DNA of 64,000 nucleotides from Corticimicrobacter sp040137905 (lineage in GTDB: Bacteria; Pseudomonadota; Gammaproteobacteria; Burkholderiales; Burkholderiaceae_B), in NCBI RefSeq assembly GCF_040137905.1, contig NZ_JBEFDG010000032.1, positions 33,632 through 97,631 on the forward strand, read 5' to 3'. Below the pieces are notes generated by a model. The model searched no databases, was not told the origin of the DNA, and saw nothing but the letters and a program-made list of their open reading frames with translations. Every line of letters starts with the position of its first letter. Within the stretch, counting starts at the first letter, position 1. Below are positions 49,279 through 58,007 of this stretch, one piece after another. The translations under genes and the position numbers were made by a program.

Positions 49279-50073
49279 TCAGATCCTGACGGGAATACCC
49301 TGTTCGGCCATGAAGGCCTTGGCCTGCCCGATCGTGTATTCGCCATAGTGGAAAATGCTGGCGGCCAGTACGGCACTGGCACCGCCCTGGGTGACGCCGT
49401 CGGCCAGGTGCGGCAGGTTGCCAACGCCGCCCGAAGCGATCACGGGTACCGGGACGGCATCGGCCACGGCACGGGTGAGCTCGAGGTCGAAGCCTTGCTT
49501 GGTGCCATCGCGGTCCATGCTGGTCAGCAGGATCTCGCCCGCGCCCAGGGCTGCGACGCGACTTGCCCATTCGAGCGCATCCAGGCCGCTTGAGCGGCGT
49601 CCGCCATGGGTGAATACTTCCCAGCGTGGTGTCTCGCCAGGGCTGGAAACACGCCGTGCGTCGATGGCGACGACGATGCATTGCGAGCCGTGGTAGCCGG
49701 CGGTGGCCTCGATCAGGCCGGGATTGGCGATCGCGGCGCTGTTGATGGAAACCTTGTCGGCACCGGCATTGAGCAGGCGCTGCACGTCCTGCGGCTGACG
49801 TACGCCGCCACCCACGGTCAGCGGGATGAAGACCTGCGAGGCGACCTGCTCGATAATGGGCAGGATCAGGTCGCGGTCGTCGCTGGTGGCCGTGATGTCG
49901 AGAAAGGTCAGTTCGTCGGCACCCTGTTCGTTGTAGCGGCGGGCGATCTCGACCGGATCGCCGGCATCGACCAGATTGACGAAGTTGATGCCCTTGACGA
50001 CGCGACCGGCGGTCACGTCGAGGCAGGGAATGATACGGCGCGTCAGGCCACTGAGCGGGCGGTCGCCATTCAT
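49279..50073 (-). CDS. hisF: Imidazole glycerol phosphate synthase cyclase subunit HisF
   Basis: A 264-residue TIM barrel that forms IGP and AICAR using ammonia from HisH. The opening RRIIPCLDVTAGRVVKGINF holds the catalytic Asp, followed by FLDITATSDDRDLILPIIEQ, PLTVGGGVRQPQDVQRLLNA, and VPVIASGGVGNLPHLADGVT. I take ATG 50073 (MNGDRPLSGLTRR); earlier in-frame starts add sequence atypical for HisF. Confidence 0.96.
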   Translation of the reverse strand: MNGDRPLSGLTRRIIPCLDVTAGRVVKGINFVNLVDAGDPVEIARRYNEQGADELTFLDITATSDDRDLILPIIEQVASQVFIPLTVGGGVRQPQDVQRLLNAGADKVSINSAAIANPGLIEATAGYHGSQCIVVAIDARRVSSPGETPRWEVFTHGGRRSSGLDALEWASRVAALGAGEILLTSMDRDGTKQGFDLELTRAVADAVPVPVIASGGVGNLPHLADGVTQGGASAVLAASIFHYGEYTIGQAKAFMAEQGIPVRI

Positions 50074-50107
50074 GCCGGACTGCCTGCTGCAAGGTGTGAA
50101 CATGTCG

Positions 50108-50860
50108 TCATGCGGCGGCTCCACCTGACAGCTCATCGGCGCGTGCCTGTGCCGTCTTGAGATCCAGCGTACCTTCGTAGATGCTGCGACCCAGGATGGC
50201 ACCGCTGACGCCTTCTTCCTCGACGGCGCACAGCGCATCGATGTCGCGCAGATCGGTGACGCCGCCGGATGCGATCACCGGGATGCGGACGTGCCGGGCC
50301 AGCCTGACCGTGGCTTCGATGTTGACACCCGAGAGCATGCCGTCACGGCCGATATCGGTATAGATGATGGCTTCGCAGCCGTAATCCTCGAATTTCTTGG
50401 CCAGGTCCAGCACGTCGTTGCGGGTCAGTTTGCTCCAGCCGTCGGTGGCGACCTTGCCGTCGCGTGCGTCAAGGCCGACGATCACCTGTCCGGGAAAGGC
50501 GCTGCAGGCGTCCTGCAGGAAGCCCGGGTTCTTGACGGCTGCCGTGCCGATGATGACGTATGACAGTCCCAGGTCGAGGTAGCGTTCGATGGTATCCAGG
50601 TCGCGGATACCGCCGCCGATCTGGACGGGAATGTCGTCGCCGACGGCCTTCAGGATGCTTTTGATGGCAGCTTCGTTTTTCGGCTTGCCTGCGATGGCAC
50701 CATTGAGATCCACCAGATGCAGTCGCCGGCCACCCTGTTCAAGCCAGTGGGCGGCCATGGCGCCGGGATCTTCGGAAAACACCGTGGCGTCGTTCAGATC
50801 GCCTTGACGCAGGCGCACGCAGTGTCCGTCTTTGAGGTCGATGGCGGGAATCAGCAGCAT
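50108..50860 (-). CDS. hisA: ProFAR isomerase HisA
   Basis: A 250-residue TIM-barrel isomerase acting on ProFAR, the fourth step of histidine synthesis. MLLIPAIDLKDGHCVRLRQG, VQIGGGIRDLDTIERYLDLG, and VIASGGVTDLRDIDALCAVE are the standard phosphate-binding and catalytic segments. It lies between hisH and hisF. Confidence 0.96.
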   Translation of the reverse strand: MLLIPAIDLKDGHCVRLRQGDLNDATVFSEDPGAMAAHWLEQGGRRLHLVDLNGAIAGKPKNEAAIKSILKAVGDDIPVQIGGGIRDLDTIERYLDLGLSYVIIGTAAVKNPGFLQDACSAFPGQVIVGLDARDGKVATDGWSKLTRNDVLDLAKKFEDYGCEAIIYTDIGRDGMLSGVNIEATVRLARHVRIPVIASGGVTDLRDIDALCAVEEEGVSGAILGRSIYEGTLDLKTAQARADELSGGAAA

Positions 50861-50904
50861 GATGGCAAAAAATGAAAGGTTGGGGGTGAGGGTGAGGCGG
50901 CCGC

Positions 50905-51537
50905 TCAGGGCTGCCAGTCGATAAAGTTGCGATAGAGCTGCAGGCCGTGCTCTGCGCTCTTTTCCGGGTGAAACTGTGCCGCAAACACATTGTCGTGCGC
51001 CACTGCGCAGGTGAATGCCACGCCATAGCGGCTTTCGCCCACGCTCAGTCCGGGTTGTCCCGGCACGGCATAGTAACTGTGGACGAAGTAGAAGTACGCA
51101 TCCTGCGGGATGGCATGCCAGAGCGGGTGAGGCTGGCTCTGTTGAACCGTGTTCCAGCCCATGTGCGGTACCTTGAGCGCGGCAGGGCCGTCAAAGGCCG
51201 GGCCTTCGAAACGGTGCACCTGACCCGGCAACAGTCCCAGGCCGGGCGTGTTGCCCTCGGCGCTGTGCTCGAACAGCATCTGCTCGCCCACGCAGACGCC
51301 CAGCAGCGGCTTGGTACGGGCCGCCTGCATGACGGACTCATGCAGGCCGGATTCATGCAGCGTGCGCATGCAGTCACGCATGGCACCTTGCCCCGGCAGG
51401 ACGATGCGGTCGGCAGCGGCAATGCCGTCCGGCTGGTCACAGATGCGGATATCCGCCTCGGGAGCGGCATATTGCAGTGCCCTCGCCACCGAGCGGAAAT
51501 TGCCCATGCCGTAGTTGACGATGGCGATGCGGCTCAC
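50905..51537 (-). CDS. hisH: Imidazole glycerol phosphate synthase glutaminase subunit HisH
   Basis: A 210-residue class I glutamine amidotransferase supplying ammonia to HisF. MSRIAIVNYGMGNFRSVARA opens the protein, the nucleophile Cys is in LLGVCVGEQMLFEHS, and the His/Glu pair is in AAQFHPEKSAEHG. The start overlaps the hisB stop by 4 bases. Confidence 0.96.
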   Translation of the reverse strand: MSRIAIVNYGMGNFRSVARALQYAAPEADIRICDQPDGIAAADRIVLPGQGAMRDCMRTLHESGLHESVMQAARTKPLLGVCVGEQMLFEHSAEGNTPGLGLLPGQVHRFEGPAFDGPAALKVPHMGWNTVQQSQPHPLWHAIPQDAYFYFVHSYYAVPGQPGLSVGESRYGVAFTCAVAHDNVFAAQFHPEKSAEHGLQLYRNFIDWQP

Positions 51538-52121
51538 AGCACACCCTTGGTCGAAGGCACCACGCCTGCGCTGCGCGGGTCCAGTTCAAGCGCCATGCGC
51601 AGTGCGCGACCACAGGCCTTGAATACGGTTTCGCACTGGTGGTGGGCATTGATGCCGCGCAGGTTGTCGATATGCAGCGTGATCTGGGCATGGTTGACCA
51701 GTCCCTGGAAGAACTCCTGCGTCAGGTCCACGTCGAAGTCGCCGATGCGCGCGCGGGTGAAGGGCACATGGAATTGCAGGCCGGGACGACCCGAAAAATC
51801 CACTACAACCCGCGACAGCGCTTCGTCGAGCGGGACATAGGCATGGCCGTAGCGACGGATGCCGGCCTTGTTGCCGACGGCCTGCGCAATGGCCTGTCCG
51901 AGCGTGATGCCGACATCCTCGACCGTGTGATGTGCGTCGATGTGCAGGTCACCTTCGGCCTGGATATCCAGATCGATCAGTCCATGGCGCGCGATCTGGT
52001 CCAGCATGTGGTCCAGGAAAGGCACGCCGGTGTCGAGCTTTTGCTGGCCGGTGCCATCGAGGTTGATGGCGACCCGGATGCGGGTTTCGTTGGTATTGCG
52101 GGTGATTTCGGCTGTACGCAT
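51534..52121 (-). CDS. hisB: Imidazoleglycerol-phosphate dehydratase HisB
   Basis: A 195-residue manganese enzyme dehydrating IGP, the sixth step of histidine synthesis. Metal-ligand repeats are visible in GVPFLDHMLDQIARHGLIDL, DLHIDAHHTVEDVGITLGQA and HITL..NAHHQCETVFKA. It is the single-function form without a phosphatase domain. hisG, hisD and hisC are not upstream; a TSUP-family gene occupies that place 16 bases away. Confidence 0.96.
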   Translation of the reverse strand: MRTAEITRNTNETRIRVAINLDGTGQQKLDTGVPFLDHMLDQIARHGLIDLDIQAEGDLHIDAHHTVEDVGITLGQAIAQAVGNKAGIRRYGHAYVPLDEALSRVVVDFSGRPGLQFHVPFTRARIGDFDVDLTQEFFQGLVNHAQITLHIDNLRGINAHHQCETVFKACGRALRMALELDPRSAGVVPSTKGVL

Positions 52122-52137
52122 GGCAGTCGGGAAAAGG

Positions 52138-52944
52138 TCAGGATTTCAGGGCGGTCCAGATCATATAACCGGCAAGCAGGAACAGCACATAGGCAAAAAC
52201 CCGCTTGAGTTGCCGCACGTTGAGCTTGTGTGCGGTGCGTGCGCCCAGCGGTGCGGTCAGCATGCTGGAAACGACGACCGAGAACAGGCCGGGAAGATAG
52301 ACATAGCCCAGGCTGCCGGACGGCAGGTCGGGCAGGCCCCAGCCATTGTAGATATTGCTGAGCGTGCCGGACAGCGCGATCGGGAAACCCATCACGGCCG
52401 AGGTGCCGACGGCCTTGTGGATAGGCACGCCGCGCCAAGTCAGGAAGGGTACGGTCACGAAGCCGCCGCCCGCACCGACCAGGCCGGACAGGGTACCGAT
52501 GCCGGTGCCTGCCGCAAACATGCCCGGGATTCCGGGTAGCGCGCCGGCCTGTTCGGGAGGCTTGCTCAGCAGCATCTGCAGTGCAGAGGCCGTCACGAAA
52601 ATGCCGAAAAAACCGGCCAGGACCGTGGTGTCCATCATGGCGGCCAGGGTGGGGCCGATCCAGGCACCGATCAGGATGCCGGGGATCAGCATGAATGCGG
52701 CCTTCCAGATCACGGACCCCTTGCGGTGGTGTGCGTATACGCTGGACATCGAGGTGAAGAGGATCGTGGTGAGCGACGTGGCGATCGCCATGTGCACCAG
52801 ATGGTCTGCCGGAAACTGCTGGATGGTGAAAATGAACGTGAAGAACGGCACCAGCAGCATGCCGCCGCCAATGCCCAGCAGGCCCGCAGCAAAGCCCGTG
52901 AACAGGCCGGTGCATACGAGCAGGAGAATGAGTTCGAGATGCAT
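52138..52944 (-). CDS. TSUP/TauE-SafE family sulfite/organosulfur exporter
   Basis: A 268-residue polytopic inner-membrane protein of the DUF81/TauE family. Its two family repeats are GFAAGLLGIGGGMLLVPFFT and LSGLVGAGGGFVTVPFLTWR. About eight helices are present. The ATG at 52944 is preferred; longer frames overlap the divergent TetR gene. It precedes hisB by 16 bases on the same strand, so it may head the his-hinT-tat transcript. It diverges from a TetR regulator that may repress it. Substrate unknown. Confidence 0.88.
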   Translation of the reverse strand: MHLELILLLVCTGLFTGFAAGLLGIGGGMLLVPFFTFIFTIQQFPADHLVHMAIATSLTTILFTSMSSVYAHHRKGSVIWKAAFMLIPGILIGAWIGPTLAAMMDTTVLAGFFGIFVTASALQMLLSKPPEQAGALPGIPGMFAAGTGIGTLSGLVGAGGGFVTVPFLTWRGVPIHKAVGTSAVMGFPIALSGTLSNIYNGWGLPDLPSGSLGYVYLPGLFSVVVSSMLTAPLGARTAHKLNVRQLKRVFAYVLFLLAGYMIWTALKS

Positions 52945-52978
52945 GGTAGGGATAAAGCGCAGTCCGGACGTGCGCATG

Positions 52979-52993
52979 AGTTGCCCGGCAACT
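52979..52993. promoter_or_regulatory. Palindromic operator candidate between TSUP and TetR genes
   Basis: AGTTGCCCGGCAACT is a perfect 7-base inverted repeat around one central base, located in the 126-base divergent spacer 35 bases upstream of the TSUP ATG. Size and symmetry suit a TetR-family dimer. Confidence 0.5.
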
Positions 52994-53070
52994 GCCCAGT
53001 ATGCCATTTTTTCGGCGAGCGTGTGGGCCTGCGGTTGACATGAAACCGTCCAGTCGGTATCTTTCGGGTC

Positions 53071-53646
53071 ATGTCGATGGCTCATCACCGCAAGAAACAA
53101 CCGGGGATCGTGCGCAGGCAGTTGCTTGACCAGGCGGTCCGTGTGGCCGTCGAGGAAGGACTCAGCAGCCTGACGCTCGATGCCGTGGCGCGCCAGGCCG
53201 GTGTCAGCAAGGGTGGCTTGCTGCATCATTTTCCCAGCAAGCGCGCCTTGCTCGAAGCCATGTGCGACGAGTTTCTCGTTCGCCTGGAACGCAAGATCGC
53301 CAAGGCCATTGTCCGCGATCCAGAACCGCGCGGGCACTTCGTGCGGGCCTATCTGGAAGTCATGTCCAACCTCAAGGCCCGCGACCATGCCAAGCGCTGG
53401 GCCGTGCTGTCGGTCATGTTGTTTGCCGAGCCACAGCTGCGTGAGCGCTGGCAGCACTGGATCGAGGCCCGGCTGTCGGAGCATACGGCGACCGATTCGG
53501 CCCTGACCGCCTGGATCGTGCGGCTGGCGGCAGACGGGCTCTGGTTGTCCGACCTGGTCGAAGGCAAACCTATCCGCTCTGACCAGTCCTCTGACATGCG
53601 CGCCGCCATTCTGGACGAACTCAAGGCCATGACTTACCGCATCTGA
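53071..53646 (+). CDS. TetR/AcrR-family transcriptional regulator
   Basis: A 191-residue repressor. The N-terminal helix-turn-helix is at residues ~12-60 (RRQLLDQAVRVAVEEGLSSL, LDAVARQAGVSKGGLLHHFP, SKRALLEAMC). The C-terminal ligand domain (~65-191) is of the TetR_C type seen in many Burkholderiales regulators. It diverges from the TSUP exporter and precedes a polyamine gene pair by 44 bases, so either could be its target. Confidence 0.9.
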   Translation: MSMAHHRKKQPGIVRRQLLDQAVRVAVEEGLSSLTLDAVARQAGVSKGGLLHHFPSKRALLEAMCDEFLVRLERKIAKAIVRDPEPRGHFVRAYLEVMSNLKARDHAKRWAVLSVMLFAEPQLRERWQHWIEARLSEHTATDSALTAWIVRLAADGLWLSDLVEGKPIRSDQSSDMRAAILDELKAMTYRI

Positions 53647-53690
53647 TGGCGGCATGCCATGGCTGTATTACCCCGAGGATCAAATACCCG

Positions 53691-54809
53691 ATGCCCATCC
53701 CGCATTCTTCCGACCTGCAGACTCCCTGCTACCTGATCGACGAGCAGCAGCTACTGCGCAATCTCGACAAGATGCGCTGGCTGCGAGAGCAGTCCGGTGC
53801 CCGTGTGCTGCTGGCACTCAAGTGCTTTGCCACCTGGTCTGCCTTCGACCTGATGTCGCAGTACATGGATGGCACGACGTCGTCGTCGCTGTACGAGGTG
53901 CGCCTGGGGCGCGAAAAGTTCGGTGGCGAGACACATGCCTACAGCGTGGCCTACGCAGACCACGAAATCGATGCAGTGGTAGCCTGTGCCGACAAGATCA
54001 TTTTCAACAGCCTCGGTCAGTTGCAGCGGTTCGAGCAGGCTTCGTGCCACGTGATGCGTGGCCTGCGGCTCAATCCCCAGGTCAGCAATTCTCCGTATGT
54101 GCTGGCAGACCCGGCGCGCCAGCACAGCCGGCTGGGCGAGGCGGATCCCGCCCGTGTCGAGGAAGTCATGCACCTGGTGTCGGGTTTCATGATCCACAAC
54201 AATTGCGAAAACCGAGACTTTGCCCTGTTTGCCGAGATGCTCGATGGCATCGAGGCCCGCTTCGGGCATTTGCTGTCACGCGTGCAATGGGTCAGCCTGG
54301 GTGGCGGCATTCACTTCACCGGCGAGGACTACGACCTGGAAGCATTTGCCGCGCGATTGCGGGCATTTTCCGAAAAATACGGCGTGCAGGTCTACCTGGA
54401 GCCGGGCGAGGCTGCCATTACCGGTGCTGCTACGCTGGAGGTGTCGGTGCTGGATGTGCTGCACAACGGCAAGGATCTGGCCATCGTGGACAGTTCCATC
54501 GAGGCCCACATGCTGGATCTGCTGATCTATCGTCTGCCGGCCCGTATCGAGCCTGATCGTGGCGACCATCGCTACATGGTGTGCGGCAAATCCTGCCTGG
54601 CGGGCGATATCTTCGGTGAGTTTTCTTTCGAACAGCCGTTGCGGGTCGGGGACCGGATCTCGATCCAGGATGCCGCCGGCTACACCATGGTCAAGAAAAA
54701 CTGGTTCAACGGTGTGAACATGCCGTCCATTGCGATCCGCCGGCTCGACGGCAGGATCGATCCGATCAAATCATTTTCGTATGAAGACTATGTTGAGAGC
54801 CTTTCCTGA
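53691..54809 (+). CDS. nspC: Carboxynorspermidine/carboxyspermidine decarboxylase NspC
   Basis: A 372-residue PLP enzyme of the alanine-racemase fold that decarboxylates carboxy(nor)spermidine to the triamine. The N-terminal TPCYLIDEQQLLRNLDKM leads to the PLP lysine in VLLALKCFATW (Lys44). SSLYEVRLGREKFGGETHAY, GGGIHFTGEDYDLEAFA, YLEPGEAAI and the C-terminal YMVCGKSCLAGDIFGEFSF are typical. ATG 53691 is preferred over 53646. It pairs with the dehydrogenase 34 bases downstream to make an S-adenosylmethionine-independent spermidine route. Confidence 0.93.
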   Translation: MPIPHSSDLQTPCYLIDEQQLLRNLDKMRWLREQSGARVLLALKCFATWSAFDLMSQYMDGTTSSSLYEVRLGREKFGGETHAYSVAYADHEIDAVVACADKIIFNSLGQLQRFEQASCHVMRGLRLNPQVSNSPYVLADPARQHSRLGEADPARVEEVMHLVSGFMIHNNCENRDFALFAEMLDGIEARFGHLLSRVQWVSLGGGIHFTGEDYDLEAFAARLRAFSEKYGVQVYLEPGEAAITGAATLEVSVLDVLHNGKDLAIVDSSIEAHMLDLLIYRLPARIEPDRGDHRYMVCGKSCLAGDIFGEFSFEQPLRVGDRISIQDAAGYTMVKKNWFNGVNMPSIAIRRLDGRIDPIKSFSYEDYVESLS

Positions 54810-54843
54810 GGCGTAAATTTTCCTATGGGGGTTGAGTGACGAA

Positions 54844-56079
54844 ATGAAAAGGAACGTTCTGGTCATCGGTGCGGGTGGCGTCGGTCAGGTGGTGGTGCAC
54901 AAATGTGCGCAGCATAACGATGTCCTCGGGGATATCCATGTTGCGTCCCGCAATGTCCGGAAGTGCCGGGAGATCATAGACAGCGTGCACCACAAGCATG
55001 CCATGAAGGTCCCGGGTGTACTCGAGCCGCATGCGCTCGATGCCATGGACGTGGAGGCCACCAAAGCCCTGATCCGCAGCACAGGTGCCCAGATCGTCAT
55101 CAATGTCGGTCACGCCTTCGTCAACATGAGCGTGCTGCAGGCCTGCATCGAGACTGGCGCGGCCTACCTCGATACGGCCATCCACGAGGAGGCCGACAAG
55201 ATCTGCGAGGCACCGCCCTGGTACGCCAACCATGAGTGGAAGCGCCGCGATGCCTGCGAGCAGCAGGGCGTGACGGCGGTGCTGGGGATCGGCTTCGATC
55301 CAGGTGTGGTCAACGCCTATGCTGCACTGGCCTGCCAGGACTATTTCGATGAGGTCGACTCCATCGACATCATCGATGTCAATGCCGGCAGTCATGGCCG
55401 GTATTTCGCCACCAACTTCAATCCCGAGATCAATTTTCGCGAATTCACCGGCCGTGCCTGGACCTGGCAGGATCGTCAGTGGGTCCAGAATGCCATGTTC
55501 GAGGTGCAGCGTACCGACGACCTGCCCGTAGTGGGCCAGCAGACGACCTACCTGACCGGCCACGATGAACTGCATTCTCTGTCGCAGAACCTGGATGTGC
55601 CCAATATCCGTTTCTGGATGGGCTTTGGCGAACATTACATCAATGTGTTCACTGTATTGAAAAATCTGGGCCTGCTGTCTGAAAAACCGGTACGCCTCGA
55701 TTGCGGCCAGGCTGTGGTGCCGTTGCAGGCGGTCAAGGCCATTCTGCCGGATCCTGCTTCCCTGGCACCTGATTACCAGGGCAAGACCTGCATAGGCGAT
55801 CTGGTCAAGGGGCGCAAGGATGGCCAGGCGCGGGAAGTCTTTATCTACAACATCAGCGATCATGCCGATGCCTATGCCGAGGTGGGCAGTCAGGCGATCT
55901 CGTATACGGCGGGTGTGCCGGTGGTTGCGGCGGCATTGCTGGTTGCGCAGGGCGAGTGGGATGTGCGACGGATGGCCAATGTGGAAGAGCTGCCGGCGAT
56001 GCCGCTGATCCGGCTGATGAATGGCATGGGCCTGCCGAGCCGTATCCGCGAAGGCAGCGAAGACCGGTTGCTGGACTGA
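54844..56079 (+). CDS. Carboxynorspermidine/carboxyspermidine dehydrogenase (saccharopine dehydrogenase family)
   Basis: A 411-residue NAD(P)H enzyme that couples aspartate semialdehyde to a diamine, giving the substrate of NspC. A Rossmann motif VLVIGAGGVGQVVVHKCAQH opens the protein, followed by LDTAIHEEADKICEAPPWYA, VLGIGFDPGVVNAYAALACQ, FREFTGRAWTWQDRQW and a C-terminal saccharopine dehydrogenase fold. The ATG at 54844 is preferred; a TTG at 54832 would add MSDE. The pairing with nspC fixes the call better than sequence alone, as saccharopine dehydrogenases differ widely. Confidence 0.9.
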   Translation: MKRNVLVIGAGGVGQVVVHKCAQHNDVLGDIHVASRNVRKCREIIDSVHHKHAMKVPGVLEPHALDAMDVEATKALIRSTGAQIVINVGHAFVNMSVLQACIETGAAYLDTAIHEEADKICEAPPWYANHEWKRRDACEQQGVTAVLGIGFDPGVVNAYAALACQDYFDEVDSIDIIDVNAGSHGRYFATNFNPEINFREFTGRAWTWQDRQWVQNAMFEVQRTDDLPVVGQQTTYLTGHDELHSLSQNLDVPNIRFWMGFGEHYINVFTVLKNLGLLSEKPVRLDCGQAVVPLQAVKAILPDPASLAPDYQGKTCIGDLVKGRKDGQAREVFIYNISDHADAYAEVGSQAISYTAGVPVVAAALLVAQGEWDVRRMANVEELPAMPLIRLMNGMGLPSRIREGSEDRLLD

Positions 56080-56102
56080 CTGGGACGTTCAAGGAACAGA
56101 AA

Positions 56103-56124
56103 GGAGGGGCCGGCCGGCCCCTCC
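56103..56124. terminator. Perfect 22-base GC palindrome between convergent genes
   Basis: A fully self-complementary stretch running GGAGGGGCC...GGCCCCTCC lies 24 bases past the dehydrogenase stop and 12 before the UPF0126 stop. A stem of up to 9 bp could form in either direction, but there is no U-run. Confidence 0.45.
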
Positions 56125-56135
56125 CGCCGGGCGCG

Positions 56136-56753
56136 TCAGTGCACGTCCCGGGAATAGATGAACTTGGGCATGCTCCAGTTAAAGCGCAGTGCCAGCAGGC
56201 GCAGCAGCAACCCTGACAGCAGCGATACGATCATGACGATGTTGTGGTCGAATCCCAGTTGCAGGCCGCTGACATACATGATGCCGGTCAGCACGGAGAC
56301 CGTTGCATACAGTTCGCTGCGGAACAGCAGCGGGATATCGTTACAGAGCACATCGCGCAGCACGCCGCCCACGCAGCCTGTGATCATGCCGGAAGCGATC
56401 ACGATCACGAAGGGCAGTTCCATTTCCAATGCCACATTGCAGCCGATCACGGTAAAGACCACCAGGCCGATGGCATCGAGCAGCAGGAACAGTTTGTGCA
56501 GGTGGTGCATGAAGCGTGCCAGCGCGATGGTCAGCAGCGCCGCGCCACCTGTCAGCAGCAGATAGTTGGGATGGGCGACCCAGGTCAAGGGGTAGTGGCC
56601 CAGTACGATGTCGCGCGCCGAGCCGCCGCCCAGCGCGGTGATGCACCCCAGCAGGCAGACACCAACCCAGTCCATGCTGCGACGGCCGGCCGCCAGTGCG
56701 GCAGTCACCGCTTCGGCGACGATGGCGATCAGATACAGAACGTAGAGCAGCAT
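56136..56753 (-). CDS. UPF0126/TRIC-type membrane protein (YicG family)
   Basis: A 205-residue polytopic protein with two similar halves of three helices each. The repeated glycine-rich motifs are TALGGGSARDIVLGHYPLTW and GCVGGVLRDVLCNDIPLLF. The family includes prokaryotic TRIC-like channels and YicG, a candidate glycine transporter. ATG 56753 gives the normal length. It diverges from a DUF481 gene across ~230 bases. The substrate cannot be settled from sequence. Confidence 0.9.
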   Translation of the reverse strand: MLLYVLYLIAIVAEAVTAALAAGRRSMDWVGVCLLGCITALGGGSARDIVLGHYPLTWVAHPNYLLLTGGAALLTIALARFMHHLHKLFLLLDAIGLVVFTVIGCNVALEMELPFVIVIASGMITGCVGGVLRDVLCNDIPLLFRSELYATVSVLTGIMYVSGLQLGFDHNIVMIVSLLSGLLLRLLALRFNWSMPKFIYSRDVH

Positions 56754-56806
56754 GGGCAGCCTGGCAGGAGTAGAATCCGGGAAAACCCGTATGCTAATGC
56801 AGAACG

Positions 56807-56823
56807 CGTCTTCGCAGAAGACG
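56807..56823. repeat. Short hairpin in the UPF0126-DUF481 spacer
   Basis: Arms CGTCTTC and GAAGACG with a 3-base loop. The remaining ~200 bases of the spacer (56754-56984) show no frame or RNA I can support. Confidence 0.4.
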
Positions 56824-56984
56824 TGCGCATGCCGTTGGATGGTGGATTGTCTCCATGGCCGCTGTACGGCAGGCCAGGCGTGACAACCTGCTTTCGGGCA
56901 GGGATTGCTTACATTAATCCGGTTCCGGAGCATCGCCGTTTGGCGATACGATTTCAATTTTCATTTGTCGAAGGCAAGACTACG

Positions 56985-58007
56985 ATGCATTCTGTCGTTT
57001 CCCGCACCGTCAGTCTGATGGTTGCATGCGCAGCGCTGGCATGGACGCAGGCGCAGGCCGATACGGTCGTACTGTCCAATGGTGATCGGTTGACGGGTCG
57101 CGTCTTGTTGATGGATGCAGGAAAACTGGTGCTGGAAACCGGTTATGCGGGCGAGGTCACCATCAAGTGGGACCAGGTCGCACAAATCGAGACAGATGAT
57201 CCCATGGCGCTGCGTATGCCCGGGCTGCCTATTGATTATGAAGCTCGTCTGGAACCGACCGATGAGCCAGGCATGGCGCAGTCGGTCGAAGGCTGGAAAA
57301 AATACGAAGTCGCACTGGGCGATATCGAGCGTATCGTGCGTCCCCATCCGCTGTTGGGTGACTGGTCGCTGGATGGTTCCTTCGACCTTGCAGGCAATAT
57401 CACACGCGCCACCAACGATACCAAGGACATGCTGTTTGCGCTGGATACCCAGGCCCGGCACGGCTGGTGGCGGCACAGTCTCAAGCTGGACTTTGCCCGC
57501 AAGGAGCAGGACGATGTCGTCAGAACGCATAATTACGGTGGTCGCTATGCGCTCGATCGCTTCCTGTCGGAAAAGATGTTCGTGCAGGGGCGGGTCCGCT
57601 ACAACAAGGACTATATCGAAAACCTGACGCACCAGACTCAGTTCGGCCTGGGCCCCGGTTACCAGTTCTGGGACGATGAACTGGGGGCGTTCTCGCTGTC
57701 AGGTCTGCTGGCGCACACCCGTTACCGCTATCGCAATGATGGTGATGCCGAGTTCCAGGCATTGGGTGTCGGCTGGAACTACACGCGTTATTTCAGTGGA
57801 CGGCAATGGCAGTTGTTTACCAATGGCGATGCCTATCGGCCTTTGGGCAATGATGCCAACTACAGCCTGAATGCCGAACTGGGCATGCGCTACAACGTGA
57901 CCAACTGGGCCTCGCTCTACACCAAAGTATCGCAACACACGGTGTCGGGTGCAGTCGAGGATCTCAATGAAACCCGTTATTCGATGGGGCTGGGCGTGAC
58001 ATGGTGA
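56985..58007 (+). CDS. DUF481 family outer-membrane beta-barrel protein
   Basis: A 340-residue exported protein. The signal peptide ends at AQAQA. Residues ~27-70 form a small beta domain (DTVVLSNGDRLTGRVLLMDA, YAGEVTIKWDQVAQIETDD), and residues ~115-340 a DUF481 barrel of alternating strands ending in MGLGVTW. DUF481 proteins (YdiY-like) are outer-membrane proteins of unknown role. ATG 56985 begins the signal peptide. The stop overlaps the next start by 7 bases, implying coupling with a DUF4153 protein. Confidence 0.88.
   Translation: MHSVVSRTVSLMVACAALAWTQAQADTVVLSNGDRLTGRVLLMDAGKLVLETGYAGEVTIKWDQVAQIETDDPMALRMPGLPIDYEARLEPTDEPGMAQSVEGWKKYEVALGDIERIVRPHPLLGDWSLDGSFDLAGNITRATNDTKDMLFALDTQARHGWWRHSLKLDFARKEQDDVVRTHNYGGRYALDRFLSEKMFVQGRVRYNKDYIENLTHQTQFGLGPGYQFWDDELGAFSLSGLLAHTRYRYRNDGDAEFQALGVGWNYTRYFSGRQWQLFTNGDAYRPLGNDANYSLNAELGMRYNVTNWASLYTKVSQHTVSGAVEDLNETRYSMGLGVTW

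Noticed and set aside
56103..56124. Self-complementary 22-base palindrome as a replication or recombination site
   Set aside because: Lies between convergent stops and contains overlapping GGCCGGCC sites by composition; a terminator-type hairpin is the simpler reading.
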